In this document: in pieces, positions 47,101 through 55,595 of the stretch | How the letters are laid out: each line of letters begins with the position of its first letter | Position numbering within the stretch: the first letter of the stretch is position 1 | NCBI RefSeq assembly: GCF_022809355.1 | Contig: NZ_JAKZMM010000002.1 | Coordinates: 62,001-126,000, forward strand | DNA length: 64,000 bases | Reading direction: 5' to 3' | From: Parabacteroides faecalis | GTDB taxonomy: Bacteria; Bacteroidota; Bacteroidia; Bacteroidales; Tannerellaceae | Made by a program: the position numbers and the translations under genes | The notes under the pieces: model-generated | What the model was told of the DNA's origin: nothing | The model's database searches: none | Seen by the model: only the letters and a program-made list of their open reading frames with translations

Positions 47101-47650
47101 TATAAGAGAACACCAAGCTTGCACCAGAATATGGAGCCATAATTTCAAAATTACCATCCATATCCGAAACAACACCGGTCATCGTTCCTTTCACCATGAT
47201 ATTCACACCAATCAAAGGACCATTTGCATCTAAAACACGTCCTTTAACTCTAAAACCTTCCTGAGTAACCGTCGGTCCAGCATCTTCTGTGTTTTTATCA
47301 TTTAAAGCGTAGAGAACCACTTGTCCATCTTCTACTTTAAATGAACAATTTTGATCTTTCAGCAGGATGCGCAACATTTCTTCCAAAGTAACATTCTCTG
47401 TCTTACATGTCACTCTAGCTTCATCATCCAATACATTGTTTGAATAAACAATACTTACACCGGCCTGTTCTTCTATTAGTTCTAAGGCTTGTTTTAAAGT
47501 TTTGTTCTTACAAGTTAAGGAAACTTCATCAGCAAGAATATTTGCATACATTCCAACTGATATACAACTGCACAACCCAATTGTCAAAACCCGTCTAACT
47601 GCCTTTTGTTTTATTAACAATTGGGGGGGGTAATTTAACAAATACTTCAT
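44123..47650 (-). CDS. STN-domain SusC/RagA transporter (sigma-regulated signalling type)
   Basis: 1175 residues, longer than the other two SusC proteins because of an N-terminal STN domain (about 45-115: VSLTCKNKTLKQALELIEEQ, then SFKVEDGQVVLYAL). This signals import to the FecR anti-sigma factor. Next come the carboxypeptidase-D-like domain (about 130-215), TonB box (LEEVVVVGYTTQKKATITGS), plug (VLKDASATAPYGVRGANGV-like) and barrel ending RIFNFGVDITY. Codons 7-10 contain a run of eight C (G8 on the plus strand, 47623-47630) between start and signal peptide, a possible slippage site. It lies 22 bp after fecR and before its SusD. Confidence 0.95.
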   Translation of the reverse strand: MKYLLNYPPQLLIKQKAVRRVLTIGLCSCISVGMYANILADEVSLTCKNKTLKQALELIEEQAGVSIVYSNNVLDDEARVTCKTENVTLEEMLRILLKDQNCSFKVEDGQVVLYALNDKNTEDAGPTVTQEGFRVKGRVLDANGPLIGVNIMVKGTMTGVVSDMDGNFEIMAPYSGASLVFSYIGYQAQEVKINGRSDLTIKMVEDSKALEEVVVVGYTTQKKATITGSVSTITTKDLKQSPTANLNNALAGRMPGLMVNQFGGGEPGVDRADLRIRGMGTYGDKSPIVIVDGVERDMSYLAPEEIETFTILKDASATAPYGVRGANGVIIITTKRGKASEKPSVNFKASVGTNSPVKFPKYLGSADYATLYNEAMINSNPTTDPSKLELFTDEAIANYRKAKGDNSDGLGYNWDYFDYAFKPGTQQDYSLSIRGGSERARYYVMANYYSQGGNYEHTDVTETDTQAKFKRYNFRANVDVDITKDFYVRVDLGARITDRYAPGTTASQVVKLCNTLPPYLPIVVENNGNPANETYELNNPYGMLYGDYKHRKNILGELSRRGYLQEKNTYLNGSFAIGHKLDFITKGLKIEGIFSYDASEGNWIHRNLGDRTEGYMNFSQYATFQPAEGSYGSIYMNNPNYTGAYILGNPWYDQDGTISNSFSHNSSNSKTYYQLKLDYLRNFGDHDVSAMVLFNRSNTTIDNQVPYRYQGLTARATYAFQNKYLAEFNIGYNGSENFAPGKRYGTFPAGSIGWVISRERFMQGAEKWLSNLKLRASYGMVGSDMISGSRFGYLQFFQGGDGYSFGVNEFGNGYSGLKEGNFANPNLTWEKARKLNVGLDASFFNERLTFSADYFYEHRYDIITSLSDGNKLGYPGIVGKDAPFINSGIVDNRGIDFEIGWNGNIGEDFRYYIKPNFTFARNKIVFMNEVAYENEWRANTGKRIDEYFVYEFDHFVYDQAEADKLNAMNGGSGFQPWGKLYPGDVVYKDQNGDGKIDDEHDRRAMGNPRTPEIQFGIPVGIQYKGFDVSLLFQGAANTSVLLNGAAVWDFPQFDQDQIGKVKPMHFNRWTEETKDVATYPRLTIGTNDNNKNSNSSLYLYDASYLRLKNVEIGYTLPKHLIRFAGLQNVRFYVQGMNLLTFDGLDDVDVDPETNNGDGSWYPIQRIFNFGVDITY

Positions 47651-47672
47651 AATACTAGATTTTATTAATATG

Positions 47673-48758
47673 TTATTTTCCGTTAGCTTTTATTTCATAC
47701 TTCGATTCCACCTCTCCTGAAGATACGGTAAAAAGCAAAGAATTTAAAATACTTACTAATGTGTTCTTCAAATCCAACCTCCCTGAAATCAACATCCCAT
47801 CAAGATTTTTATCTTTTAGCACAATTTTTACATTATATATTTTTTCCAGTTTTCTAATAACATTACTCAGAGCTTCCTTTTCAAATTTCAACCGTCCATC
47901 AATCCAAGATATGTAATTAGAAACATCTACTGATTCAAGTTTCTCTTCTGCATTATCTGCAGCATAAGTATAACACTGATTCGGTTCCAAAATCATCGTT
48001 TCATTGTTTCCATCCAATGCAATCTTTCCTGAAACCAATACTGTCTGGAATAATTCAGCCTCCTGATCAGAAAGAACATTAAATTGAGTTCCCAAGACTT
48101 CGACAGATTTATAAGCAGTCCTTACACAAAAAGAACTTTTACCATCTTTTACTACTTTAAAATAAGCTTCTCCTTCCAAATAGACTTCTCTTTTGTCTGA
48201 GTCAAACTCATCTGGATAAACTAAAGAAGAACCTGAATTAAGATAGACCGTCGAACTATCGGCTAAAACCAGTTTTGTTCTTTTACCATAAGGGACAAAC
48301 ACAGCATTTAACTGCGTCCCTTCTTTTTTTTCTATTTGAGTTGAATCATTAATAACAATCTTCCTATTGTTATTATAACTAATCAGAGCTGAAGTATCTT
48401 TCAATGAAACGATCTGCTTATCTGCTACTTTCAAAGTTATCTCTGTTCTTTTCTCAACATCACTCAATAGCGCCTGATATTTTTCTATCGAATCTTGATT
48501 CGAATTTGCAAACTTAGACAAACCCCAAAAAATCCCCAAACTACAAGCTGCTATACCAATTGCTATTTTTATCCACGAAACTTGCTTCTTCTCTTTCTGA
48601 TAAGAAGGCATATAGAAATCAGTCAGAGAACAAATCAACATCAACTCTTTATACCGAGTTTTATTTTTATCGTTCTCTTCAATCCAAGAAAGAATAGCCC
48701 GACTTTCTTCTTCCGTGCATTCTCCTTGTATATATTTAATCAAAAGTTCATCTGACAT
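47673..48758 (-). CDS. FecR-family anti-sigma factor
   Basis: 361 residues from ATG 48758 (MSDELLIKYIQGECTEEESR); the longer frame to 48803 would overlap the -7 box. The short cytoplasmic N-domain binds the sigma factor. One membrane helix follows (about 80-98, WIKIAIGIAACSLGIFWGLS). The periplasmic FecR domain has VPYGKRTKLVLADSSTVYLN and REVYLEGEAYFKVVKDGKSS, and the C-terminal domain (ISWIDGRLKFEKEALSNVIR) resembles an STN-like fold that meets the SusC STN domain. It lies between the ECF sigma gene and the STN-SusC gene and should hold the sigma factor until substrate is imported. Confidence 0.95.
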   Translation of the reverse strand: MSDELLIKYIQGECTEEESRAILSWIEENDKNKTRYKELMLICSLTDFYMPSYQKEKKQVSWIKIAIGIAACSLGIFWGLSKFANSNQDSIEKYQALLSDVEKRTEITLKVADKQIVSLKDTSALISYNNNRKIVINDSTQIEKKEGTQLNAVFVPYGKRTKLVLADSSTVYLNSGSSLVYPDEFDSDKREVYLEGEAYFKVVKDGKSSFCVRTAYKSVEVLGTQFNVLSDQEAELFQTVLVSGKIALDGNNETMILEPNQCYTYAADNAEEKLESVDVSNYISWIDGRLKFEKEALSNVIRKLEKIYNVKIVLKDKNLDGMLISGRLDLKNTLVSILNSLLFTVSSGEVESKYEIKANGK

Positions 48759-48800
48759 ATTCAAAATATTAACCTTCTCTAAATTAAAATACACATAAAA

Positions 48801-48808
48801 CAAAGGTA
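48801..48808 (-). promoter_or_regulatory. -7 box for fecR-susC-susD
   Basis: Minus-strand TACCTTTG fits TAnnTTTG, in the 112-bp gap between the sigma gene and fecR. The start would be near 48794, with a 36-nt leader. No -33 TTTG is present, so it could be recognised by the ECF sigma factor itself or by housekeeping sigma with help. Confidence 0.4.
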
Positions 48809-48870
48809 TACCCTAAAATGAAAAGAGAGTTTTTGAATAAAAAAATGTTAAACCGTAATTAAGGAAAGAA

Positions 48871-49446
48871 TTACTCAAAAATAGCTTTCCGTATCTCTAA
48901 TAAAGCTTTCGTAATATGATATTCAATTGATTTTTCCAATAGCTGCATCTTCTCTGCTATCTCTTTATTTTTCAAGCCATCTCTTCTACTAAGCAAAAAG
49001 ATCTGCCGTGTTTTTTCCGGTAATTTATTAAGGACATTATTCAACTTCGCTTCATAGTCTTTTGAGACCAGAGAACATAATGTTTCATCTTCCAAGACAT
49101 ATAAATTACCACGCTGATAAATTTGTTCTTCTGTCAAAGAAGCCAAATCTATCATTTCCAAACGTTTTTTCCGCAAATAGTTCAAACACAAATTTCGGGT
49201 TATAACCAACAAAAAACCACTTATATCTTCTACATCTTTTAATTCTGTATGCTTATTCCATAAGGCCACAAAAACATCCTCGACTATTTCTTCTGCAACA
49301 AATTCGTTTTTGACATATTGCAATGCATACTTATACAAGCGCTTCTGATATACATCCATAATATCACGTAATGCTCGACTATTACCAGAACTTAATTGCA
49401 CAATAAGTCCTCGTAGCATTGCACATATTTCATACACGACTATCAT
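48871..49446 (-). CDS. ECF-type RNA polymerase sigma-70 factor
   Basis: 191 residues. Region 2 is clear (YQKRLYKYALQYVKNEFVAE, EIVEDVFVALWNKHTEL, then ISGFLLVITRNLCLNYLRKK), and region 4 is an HTH with NKLPEKTRQIFLLSRRDGLK and NKEIAEKMQLLEKSIEYHIT. It lacks regions 1 and 3 like other ECF factors. The size and order (sigma, FecR, STN-SusC, SusD) match Bacteroides mucin or host-glycan uptake systems. An internal start at 49419 (MLRGLIV) is possible. It has its own -7 box at 49472-49479. Confidence 0.95.
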   Translation of the reverse strand: MIVVYEICAMLRGLIVQLSSGNSRALRDIMDVYQKRLYKYALQYVKNEFVAEEIVEDVFVALWNKHTELKDVEDISGFLLVITRNLCLNYLRKKRLEMIDLASLTEEQIYQRGNLYVLEDETLCSLVSKDYEAKLNNVLNKLPEKTRQIFLLSRRDGLKNKEIAEKMQLLEKSIEYHITKALLEIRKAIFE

Positions 49447-49471
49447 TATATTCTATATATAAATTACGCTA

Positions 49472-49479
49472 CAAATTTA
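49472..49479 (-). promoter_or_regulatory. -7 box for the ECF sigma gene
   Basis: Minus-strand TAAATTTG matches TAnnTTTG. The start would be near 49465, with a leader of about 19 nt before the ATG at 49446. No -33 TTTG is visible. Confidence 0.45.
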
Positions 49480-49626
49480 TTAAATAAAATAAAATAGCAG
49501 CCTTTATACTATCAAAATCAATAAAGAGCCTATTAAATTCTTCATCTTTTGAAGTAATCTATAACAAAAGAATTTCACATTCACAAACAAATATCCTCTA
49601 CTGTACTTAAAATATGATACAAAAAA

Positions 49627-49658
49627 AGTTACTATTGCCTTTCACAACAACAGTAACT
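49627..49658 (-). terminator. Terminator of hisS
   Basis: AGTTACTATTG and CAACAGTAACT form an 11-bp stem with one mismatch, and on the minus strand seven T follow. It lies 30 bp after the hisS stop. Confidence 0.85.
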
Positions 49659-49688
49659 CTTACATATCTTAAATACAAATCTGAGAAC

Positions 49689-51044
49689 TTAAAACAATGC
49701 TATCAACTCATCCACTGTAAGCAACTGCTGCTCACCCGTGATCATATTCTTGACATTGATTTTGCCTTCTGACATCTCGGTTTCGCCGACGATAGCCACA
49801 TACGGGATTTTTTTCGTATCGGCATAACCCATTTGCTTCTTCATCTTGGCCGACTCCGGATATAATTCGGTACGGATGCCGGCAGCCCGAACCTGAGCCA
49901 CTAAAGGCAACAGATAGGCTTCTTCTTTTGCTCCGAAATTAACGAACAGAAGTTGTGTTGTCTGCAAAGCATCTTTCGGATACAAATCCAACTGGTTCAA
50001 AACATCGAAGATACGATCGGCACCAAAAGAAATACCTACTCCTGAAACACCTTCCATTCCGAACACACCTGTCAGGTTATCATAGCGACCGCCACCGGTG
50101 ATGCTTCCGATCTGCACATCCAACGCCTTCACTTCGAAGATAGCACCGGTATAATAATTCAAACCGCGAGCCAACGTCAAGTCCAATTCCAATTCGGCAC
50201 GCAAAGCCAATTTCTCAATCCGATCCAAGATGAATTCCATTTCGGCAATACCCTTCAATCCAGTCTCAGATGCAGCCAAGACGTTCTTCAGAGAAGCGAT
50301 CTTTTCCCGGTTTGTTCCGCTCAACATAATCACCGGTTGCAGTTTATTGATGGCATCTTCCGAAAGGCCTTTTTCGCGCAGCTCGTCGTTCACCTTCTCC
50401 AAACCGATCTTATCGAGTTTGTCGATAGCCACTGTGATATCAACAATCTTATCTGCGGCACCCAAAATTTCAGCGATTCCCGACAGGATTTTCCGGTTAT
50501 TCATCTTGATACAAACCCGGATACCAAAACGATGGAACACTTCATCCATAATCTGGATCAGTTCCACTTCATTGATCAAGGAATCCGAACCTACCACATC
50601 GCCGTCACACTGATAGAATTCGCGATAACGACCTTTTTGCGGACGATCGGCACGCCAAACCGGCTGTATCTGATAACGCTTGAACGGGAAAGAAATCTCA
50701 TTCCGATGCTGTACAACAAAACGGGCAAACGGTACAGTCAAGTCATAACGCAAACCTTTCTCGCAAGCCTTTGCCGCAAACTTCACCGGATTCTTTTCCA
50801 GCAGTTCTTCACAGGAAATACCCGAGAAGCAATCACCCGAATTCAGGATCTTGAAGAGCAACTTGTCTCCTTCTTCGCCATATTTTCCCATCAAGGTTGA
50901 CAGGTTTTCCATAGCCGGCGTTTCAATCTGCTGAAATCCGTATAAATGATAGACCTCACGGATTGTATTGAATATATAATTACGTTTCGCCATTTCTTCG
51001 GGCGAAAAGTCTCTCGTTCCTTTAGGTATGGATGGTTTCTGCAT
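49689..51044 (-). CDS. hisS: Histidyl-tRNA synthetase
   Basis: 451 residues from ATG 51044 ([20 protein letters not shown]); the frame to 51080 would overlap the -7 box. Class-II motifs: motif 2 in [20 protein letters not shown], histidine-binding [15 protein letters not shown] and motif 3 in [18 protein letters not shown]. The anticodon-binding domain occupies the last 100 residues ([20 protein letters not shown]). It is the essential enzyme that charges tRNA-His. It follows mnmA on the same strand but has its own -7 box. Confidence 0.97.
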   Translation of the reverse strand: MQKPSIPKGTRDFSPEEMAKRNYIFNTIREVYHLYGFQQIETPAMENLSTLMGKYGEEGDKLLFKILNSGDCFSGISCEELLEKNPVKFAAKACEKGLRYDLTVPFARFVVQHRNEISFPFKRYQIQPVWRADRPQKGRYREFYQCDGDVVGSDSLINEVELIQIMDEVFHRFGIRVCIKMNNRKILSGIAEILGAADKIVDITVAIDKLDKIGLEKVNDELREKGLSEDAINKLQPVIMLSGTNREKIASLKNVLAASETGLKGIAEMEFILDRIEKLALRAELELDLTLARGLNYYTGAIFEVKALDVQIGSITGGGRYDNLTGVFGMEGVSGVGISFGADRIFDVLNQLDLYPKDALQTTQLLFVNFGAKEEAYLLPLVAQVRAAGIRTELYPESAKMKKQMGYADTKKIPYVAIVGETEMSEGKINVKNMITGEQQLLTVDELIALF

Positions 51045-51077
51045 ACTTATTATTATTTTATGATGTTTATTGACGCA

Positions 51078-51085
51078 CAAAAATA
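51078..51085 (-). promoter_or_regulatory. -7 box for hisS
   Basis: Minus-strand TATTTTTG matches TAnnTTTG and lies between mnmA and hisS. The start would be near 51071, with a 27-nt leader. Confidence 0.45.
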
Positions 51086-51109
51086 CGATTTTATAAGGAA
51101 TAACAGGTC

Positions 51110-52201
51110 TTATATACCTTTTTCTGTCTGATCATCATTAATGATCATCCCACTACCCAGACACAGATGATGGTCTTTATCATAAACCACGCCATATTGG
51201 CCGGGAGCAATTCCTTGTATCTTATCATCCGATTCAATACGGTACACATCTCCGATCCGACGGATATAGCCATGGGTAAATTCCGGAGTATGACGTACTT
51301 TAAAGGTTATTTCCTTGGCATCGTCAAATTCGCCCCAGATATCTTCGGTGATAAAATCAAAGCCTTGCATATTGATCACTTTGCCATACTGTGTTTCCGG
51401 ATCGTAGCCATTGGATACATAAATAATATTGCGGCGAATATCTTTCTTGATAACAAACCACGGACCACCACTTAGTCCCAAGCCTTTTCGCTGACCGATG
51501 GTATGGAACCAGTATCCGTTGTGCTTACCCAAGACTTTGCCTGTTTCCAGTTCAATGATCTTTCCCGGTCGCTTGCCCAGATAACGTTCGATGAAATCAT
51601 TGTAATTGATCTTCCCCAAGAAACAGATACCTTGACTGTCTTTGCGTTTGGCACTAGGCAATTTCTGAGCTTCAGCAATCGCACGAACCTCACTTTTCAT
51701 CAGATGCCCGATCGGAAACATCAGCTTCTGTATTTGTAACCGCGTGATTTGTCCCAGAAAGTCTGTCTGATCTTTCACCGGATCCTTGGCTGTCGACAAC
51801 CAGACCTTTCCATCGATTTCCGTCGTCGTTGCATAATGACCGGTAGCTATTTTATCGAAGTCTTTTCCCCATTTCTCTTCAAAGCAACCGAACTTGATGA
51901 ACTTATTACACATCATGTCCGGATTCGGAGTCAGTCCTCGCTTCACTGAATCAATGGTATAACTTACCACTTTATCCCAATATTCATCATGCAATGAAAC
52001 TTGTTCGAAGCGACATCCATATTTCTTGGCAATATACGAAGTGATTTCGATATCTTCCTCAGCCGGACAATCAATATACCCGTCTTTGTCTTCCATTCCG
52101 ATACGGATATAAAAGATCGTTGGATCATATCCGGCCTCTTTCAACATATGTACCACGACCGAACTGTCCACTCCGCCTGAAACTAAAGCTGCTATTTCCA
52201 T
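51110..52201 (-). CDS. mnmA: tRNA-specific 2-thiouridylase MnmA
   Basis: 363 residues. The PP-loop is at the N-terminus ([20 protein letters not shown]). The first catalytic cysteine is in [15 protein letters not shown] and the second in [16 protein letters not shown]. Also present are [16 protein letters not shown] and the C-terminal [16 protein letters not shown]. It makes 2-thiouridine at position 34 of Lys, Glu and Gln tRNAs. Many Bacteroidetes carry two MnmA paralogues; only one is in view. It shares its direction with hisS, another translation gene. Confidence 0.95.
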   Translation of the reverse strand: MEIAALVSGGVDSSVVVHMLKEAGYDPTIFYIRIGMEDKDGYIDCPAEEDIEITSYIAKKYGCRFEQVSLHDEYWDKVVSYTIDSVKRGLTPNPDMMCNKFIKFGCFEEKWGKDFDKIATGHYATTTEIDGKVWLSTAKDPVKDQTDFLGQITRLQIQKLMFPIGHLMKSEVRAIAEAQKLPSAKRKDSQGICFLGKINYNDFIERYLGKRPGKIIELETGKVLGKHNGYWFHTIGQRKGLGLSGGPWFVIKKDIRRNIIYVSNGYDPETQYGKVINMQGFDFITEDIWGEFDDAKEITFKVRHTPEFTHGYIRRIGDVYRIESDDKIQGIAPGQYGVVYDKDHHLCLGSGMIINDDQTEKGI

Positions 52202-52226
52202 AAATATCTATTTTCTTTCTGAATTG

Positions 52227-52234
52227 CAAAGGTA
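52227..52234 (-). promoter_or_regulatory. -7 box for mnmA
   Basis: Minus-strand TACCTTTG matches TAnnTTTG. The start would be near 52220, 19 nt before the ATG. Confidence 0.45.
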
Positions 52235-52293
52235 CATATTTATAAATAATACCCGATTCAGACACATCATATTTCTTCGTACCAAACATTTAT

Positions 52294-53649
52294 TTATCGC
52301 CCGGTTTCTTTCCGTTTCATTTCCAGCAAAACACTTCCCGTTAATGGAATGGCTAAAACAAATGTGAGCATATCAGCCACGGCCTGACACATTTCCACTC
52401 CTTGCAATCCTAAATAATAAGGCAAGATCATAATCAACGGAATAAAGAATAGTCCTTGCCGGGCAGAAGAAAGAACTGTTGCCCGGATTGACTTGCGTAT
52501 TGTCTGTAACATCATATTACTTAAGATGATCCATGCTCCTAACGGATAAGTAATCAGCTGCCAGCGTAATGCAGCTGAACCGGTTTCGATCACCAGTGGA
52601 TCTCCTTTTCGGAACAAAGCGACGATTTCTTCAGCATAAGCCATTCCGGCAACCGAACAACATAACAGGAATACAAAACCAACCTTGACACTAAACCAAA
52701 AGCCTTCTCGTACCCGTGCATATAATCCGGCTCCATAATTAAATCCGCACAAAGGTTGGAAACCTTGACCAAAACCTATCAGGAATGAGTTGATAAACAT
52801 ACCAATCCGCGACACGATAGACATCCCCGCAATAGCGGCATCTCCATAATTCCCCGCAGCAACATTTAGGAAAATGGTAGAAACACTAGCCAATCCCTGA
52901 CGAGCCAACGAAGGTGTTCCACCACCAATGATCTCTTTCACAAAACTCCATGAGAAAGTAAAGTTCCGATAATGGATACGAATATTCCCTTCCCGCCTTC
53001 CCATATAGAAAAGCAGACAAAAACTAAAGACCTGACTAATCACCGTAGCCCAAGCAGCGCCGGAAATACCCAGGTCACAGACAAATATCAGAATCGGATC
53101 CAGAATCACATTGGTAACTGCACCGGCAACGATTCCCACCATCGCATAATCAGCGTTTCCCTGAAAGCGCATTTGATTATTCAACACCAACGAAGCAATC
53201 ATAAACGGAGCTCCCAGCAGGATAATCCCCAAATAACGTTCGGTATAAGGTAAAATTGTAGGTGTTGAACCTAAGGCATACGAAAGCGGGCGAAGCAACA
53301 ACAATCCGGAAAGCATAAGAATCAAGCCCAACGACAATGCTAGGAAAAATCCGGTTGCTGCCATCTTTCCGGCAGCTTCATCTTCTTTAGCTCCCAACTT
53401 GCGAGAGATGTAATTTCCGGAACCATGTCCAAAGAAAAAACCGACAGCCTGTATGATCGACATGACTGAAAACACAATTCCGACTGCTGCCGTAGATTGT
53501 GTATTAATCTTCCCTACAAAATACGTATCTGCTATATTGTAGAAAGACGTAACCAACATACTGACAATCGTTGGTGCAGCCAGTGTCATGATCACTTTGG
53601 GTACTGGTGCTGTTGTCAGGTAATTAAAATTATCTTTTGTTCGATGCAT
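52294..53649 (-). CDS. MATE-family multidrug/cation antiporter
   Basis: 451 residues with about 12 membrane helices in two homologous halves. MATE marks are LAAPTIVSMLVTSFYNIADT at the start, VGFFFGHGSGNYISRKLGAK, FLIGFGQGFQPLCGFNYGAG in the second half, and RGFFFIP-like loops. It exports organic cations or toxic compounds using Na+ or H+. The leader contains two inverted repeats (53685-53711 and 53776-53826), unusual for such a gene. The substrate cannot be told from the sequence. Confidence 0.93.
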   Translation of the reverse strand: MHRTKDNFNYLTTAPVPKVIMTLAAPTIVSMLVTSFYNIADTYFVGKINTQSTAAVGIVFSVMSIIQAVGFFFGHGSGNYISRKLGAKEDEAAGKMAATGFFLALSLGLILMLSGLLLLRPLSYALGSTPTILPYTERYLGIILLGAPFMIASLVLNNQMRFQGNADYAMVGIVAGAVTNVILDPILIFVCDLGISGAAWATVISQVFSFCLLFYMGRREGNIRIHYRNFTFSWSFVKEIIGGGTPSLARQGLASVSTIFLNVAAGNYGDAAIAGMSIVSRIGMFINSFLIGFGQGFQPLCGFNYGAGLYARVREGFWFSVKVGFVFLLCCSVAGMAYAEEIVALFRKGDPLVIETGSAALRWQLITYPLGAWIILSNMMLQTIRKSIRATVLSSARQGLFFIPLIMILPYYLGLQGVEMCQAVADMLTFVLAIPLTGSVLLEMKRKETGR

Positions 53650-53684
53650 CTTTTTCTATCCTTTTTATTTCCATTTCCACAATA

Positions 53685-53711
53685 CCAGAGATAAACAGTT
53701 GAAAACTCTGG
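53685..53711. other. Inverted repeat in the MATE leader
   Basis: CCAGAG and CTCTGG flank a 15-nt loop. It lies 36 bp upstream of the MATE ATG and could be an operator or an RNA hairpin close to the start. Confidence 0.4.
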
Positions 53712-53775
53712 CTAAAACTGAACATCCCGTTCATACCCAAGTGGTCTTTCCCAAAAAGATTCAAGATATATAGTT

Positions 53776-53826
53776 GACAAGGTTTTCAGTGACTTCTTCC
53801 TGTGAAGCTACACCAAAAACCTTGTC
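53776..53826. other. Long imperfect hairpin between the CBM9 and MATE genes
   Basis: GACAAGGTTTT pairs with AAAACCTTGTC (11 bp), and inside CTTC pairs with GAAG, with GTG and CAC between them. The 51-nt element lies 127 bp upstream of the MATE ATG. It may be a second terminator for the CBM9 gene or a structured leader. No known riboswitch matches. Confidence 0.5.
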
Positions 53827-53855
53827 TATTAAAACTCCAAATACATTTTAATTAA

Positions 53856-53875
53856 ACAGAAAACGGTTTATCTGT
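53856..53875 (-). terminator. Terminator of the CBM9-like lipoprotein gene
   Basis: ACAGA and TCTGT flank AAAC and GTTT (one bulge), forming a compact hairpin. On the minus strand it is followed by TTTAATTAAAA. It lies 17 bp after the stop. Confidence 0.6.
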
Positions 53876-53891
53876 AAGTCCTCTTCTGTAT

Positions 53892-54995
53892 TTACTTCCA
53901 AACAAATCCGTCTTGGTTAATCCGCCATACAGAACCATCTGCTGCCGGCAAAGAGATTTCGAATAAAGAAGCTGTCCGTTCTACAGTCATTTTAGCTACC
54001 TGTTCTGCAGAACAAATATCCGAAGCTTTCAGAGCTGTGGCTGTAGCTGCAAATTCTCCGGTTGCTGCCTGGTATTCTTTCTGACGATAATACAACTGAC
54101 GCAGCATCCATTTCGTTGCTTCTTCCAGTTTTGCCTGGAAAGAATCTTCACCTTGACCCGCTACTTTATCTGAGAACTGAACGTAGGCCCAATATTCCGG
54201 CAAATGGATATTGATCACACCTGTCGGTGCCCAAACCCAGTTGTATTCACGGATCTTATCTTCACCCTTGATTGGAATCTTCACGTATTTACCGTCTTTC
54301 ACTTCGGTTGTCCATTCAACCCGAGAGAAGTTTACCCGGAACTGATCACCATTATTCGGTGTACCTTTATGACCATTCATAACCTGATTTAAAGTTTCCC
54401 ATGGAATGAAGACTTCCACGCCCCAACCTTTATCAGTATCATTCGGATTGTTGACTGTACCATCTACCCAAACAGCTGATTTCATACCGGCAAATTCCCA
54501 GCCGTTTAATACTGCCGGACGGTTTCGGTAAGGCTGACTCAAATACAAATCCCAGTCTGTTCCCAAAGCATTTACTTCATATTCCAAATAATTATGTGTA
54601 TCACCTGTCGGATCAAGGAATATCTCAAAATCGTTTTCCAGGAATATCACACAATCATGCTCCGTCTGATAAGCCCAAACGTGCGGTTCATCCATCCAAG
54701 CCGCAAAATACATACCTTTTTCATCATAGGCCATCTTGGCACGAGTCTGATACAACGGAGCCGGTCGTTTGTCTCCTTCAATATCCGTAAAATCAGAAGT
54801 CCAGGGAACAGCATCCCATTCCGTGAGTTTTCCGTCAATCTTGATTTCGCCCGGAGCTTTGTAACAAACATACGTCGGCGGATTCAACGGAGTTACCGGA
54901 GAAAAATCAACGTTCTTCTCTTCTGTCTGTGGTTGTGGCGTACAAGCCAGCAGCGCCCATGAAAGCGCACCTAAAGTCATCAGTTCTTTCTTCAT
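53892..54995 (-). CDS. CBM9-like carbohydrate-binding lipoprotein
   Basis: 367 residues from ATG 54995 (MKKELMTLGALSWALLAC), with lipobox LLAC. The longer frame to 55061 overlaps the upstream gene by 65 bp. The family-9-like module has YKAPGEIKIDGKLTEWDAVP, GMYFAAWMDEPHVWAYQTEH, NDFEIFLDPTGDTHNYLEYE and GWGVEVFIPWETL, typical of Bacteroidetes CBM9-like proteins. A helical C-terminal tail follows. Binding of carbohydrate is inferred. The ATG is 1 bp after the stop of the gamma carbonic anhydrase gene, so they are co-transcribed. Confidence 0.88.
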   Translation of the reverse strand: MKKELMTLGALSWALLACTPQPQTEEKNVDFSPVTPLNPPTYVCYKAPGEIKIDGKLTEWDAVPWTSDFTDIEGDKRPAPLYQTRAKMAYDEKGMYFAAWMDEPHVWAYQTEHDCVIFLENDFEIFLDPTGDTHNYLEYEVNALGTDWDLYLSQPYRNRPAVLNGWEFAGMKSAVWVDGTVNNPNDTDKGWGVEVFIPWETLNQVMNGHKGTPNNGDQFRVNFSRVEWTTEVKDGKYVKIPIKGEDKIREYNWVWAPTGVINIHLPEYWAYVQFSDKVAGQGEDSFQAKLEEATKWMLRQLYYRQKEYQAATGEFAATATALKASDICSAEQVAKMTVERTASLFEISLPAADGSVWRINQDGFVWK

Positions 54996-54996
54996 A

Positions 54997-55533
54997 TTAT
55001 TTATGTTCTTTGTTGTCTTCTTCCGTGTACCAGGAAGAATACATGTGATAGTTCTTGGCAATCTTCTGGTTAATTTCCTTCGACTGTTCCGGATCTACTT
55101 TCTTGACGAACTTCGCCGGAACACCGGCATAAATACTTCCTGGTTCCACAATCGTATTGCTCAATACAACAGATCCGGCAGCAACAATAGCTCCTTCTCC
55201 AATTACTGCATGATCCATAACGACAGCTCCCATACCAACTAATGCTCCATGGCAAATCTTGGCTCCATGAATTGTAACGTTATGACCGATGGAAACATCA
55301 TCGCCGATTTCGATAACCGACTTCTCATACAATGTATGCAGTACAGAACCGTCCTGGATGTTCACACCGTTGCCAATACGAATAGAATTGACATCACCGC
55401 GTACAACTGTACCAAACCAAATACTGCAACCTTCACCTATCTCAACATCACCGATTATGGTTGCATTATCGGCTAAAAAAGTATCTTTTCCGATCTTCGG
55501 AGTAAAACCTCTTACTGACTTAATTAATGCCAT
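54997..55533 (-). CDS. Gamma-class carbonic anhydrase-like hexapeptide protein
   Basis: 178 residues of left-handed beta-helix. The three metal histidines are seen in SVLHTLYEK, GHNVTIHGAKICHGALVGMG (two histidines in the HG/CHG positions), with the typical IGEGAIVAAGSVVLSNTIVE and YAGVPAKFVKKVD afterwards. It is cytosolic and may hydrate CO2, though many members have no proven activity. The downstream CBM9-like gene starts 1 bp after the stop. The pairing with a lipoprotein is functionally unexplained. Confidence 0.93.
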   Translation of the reverse strand: MALIKSVRGFTPKIGKDTFLADNATIIGDVEIGEGCSIWFGTVVRGDVNSIRIGNGVNIQDGSVLHTLYEKSVIEIGDDVSIGHNVTIHGAKICHGALVGMGAVVMDHAVIGEGAIVAAGSVVLSNTIVEPGSIYAGVPAKFVKKVDPEQSKEINQKIAKNYHMYSSWYTEEDNKEHK

Positions 55534-55595
55534 ATATACTAAGTTTATAAATTCGTTAGTTATAAGTTAACCTTATATTCTCCGGCTAACTCTTC

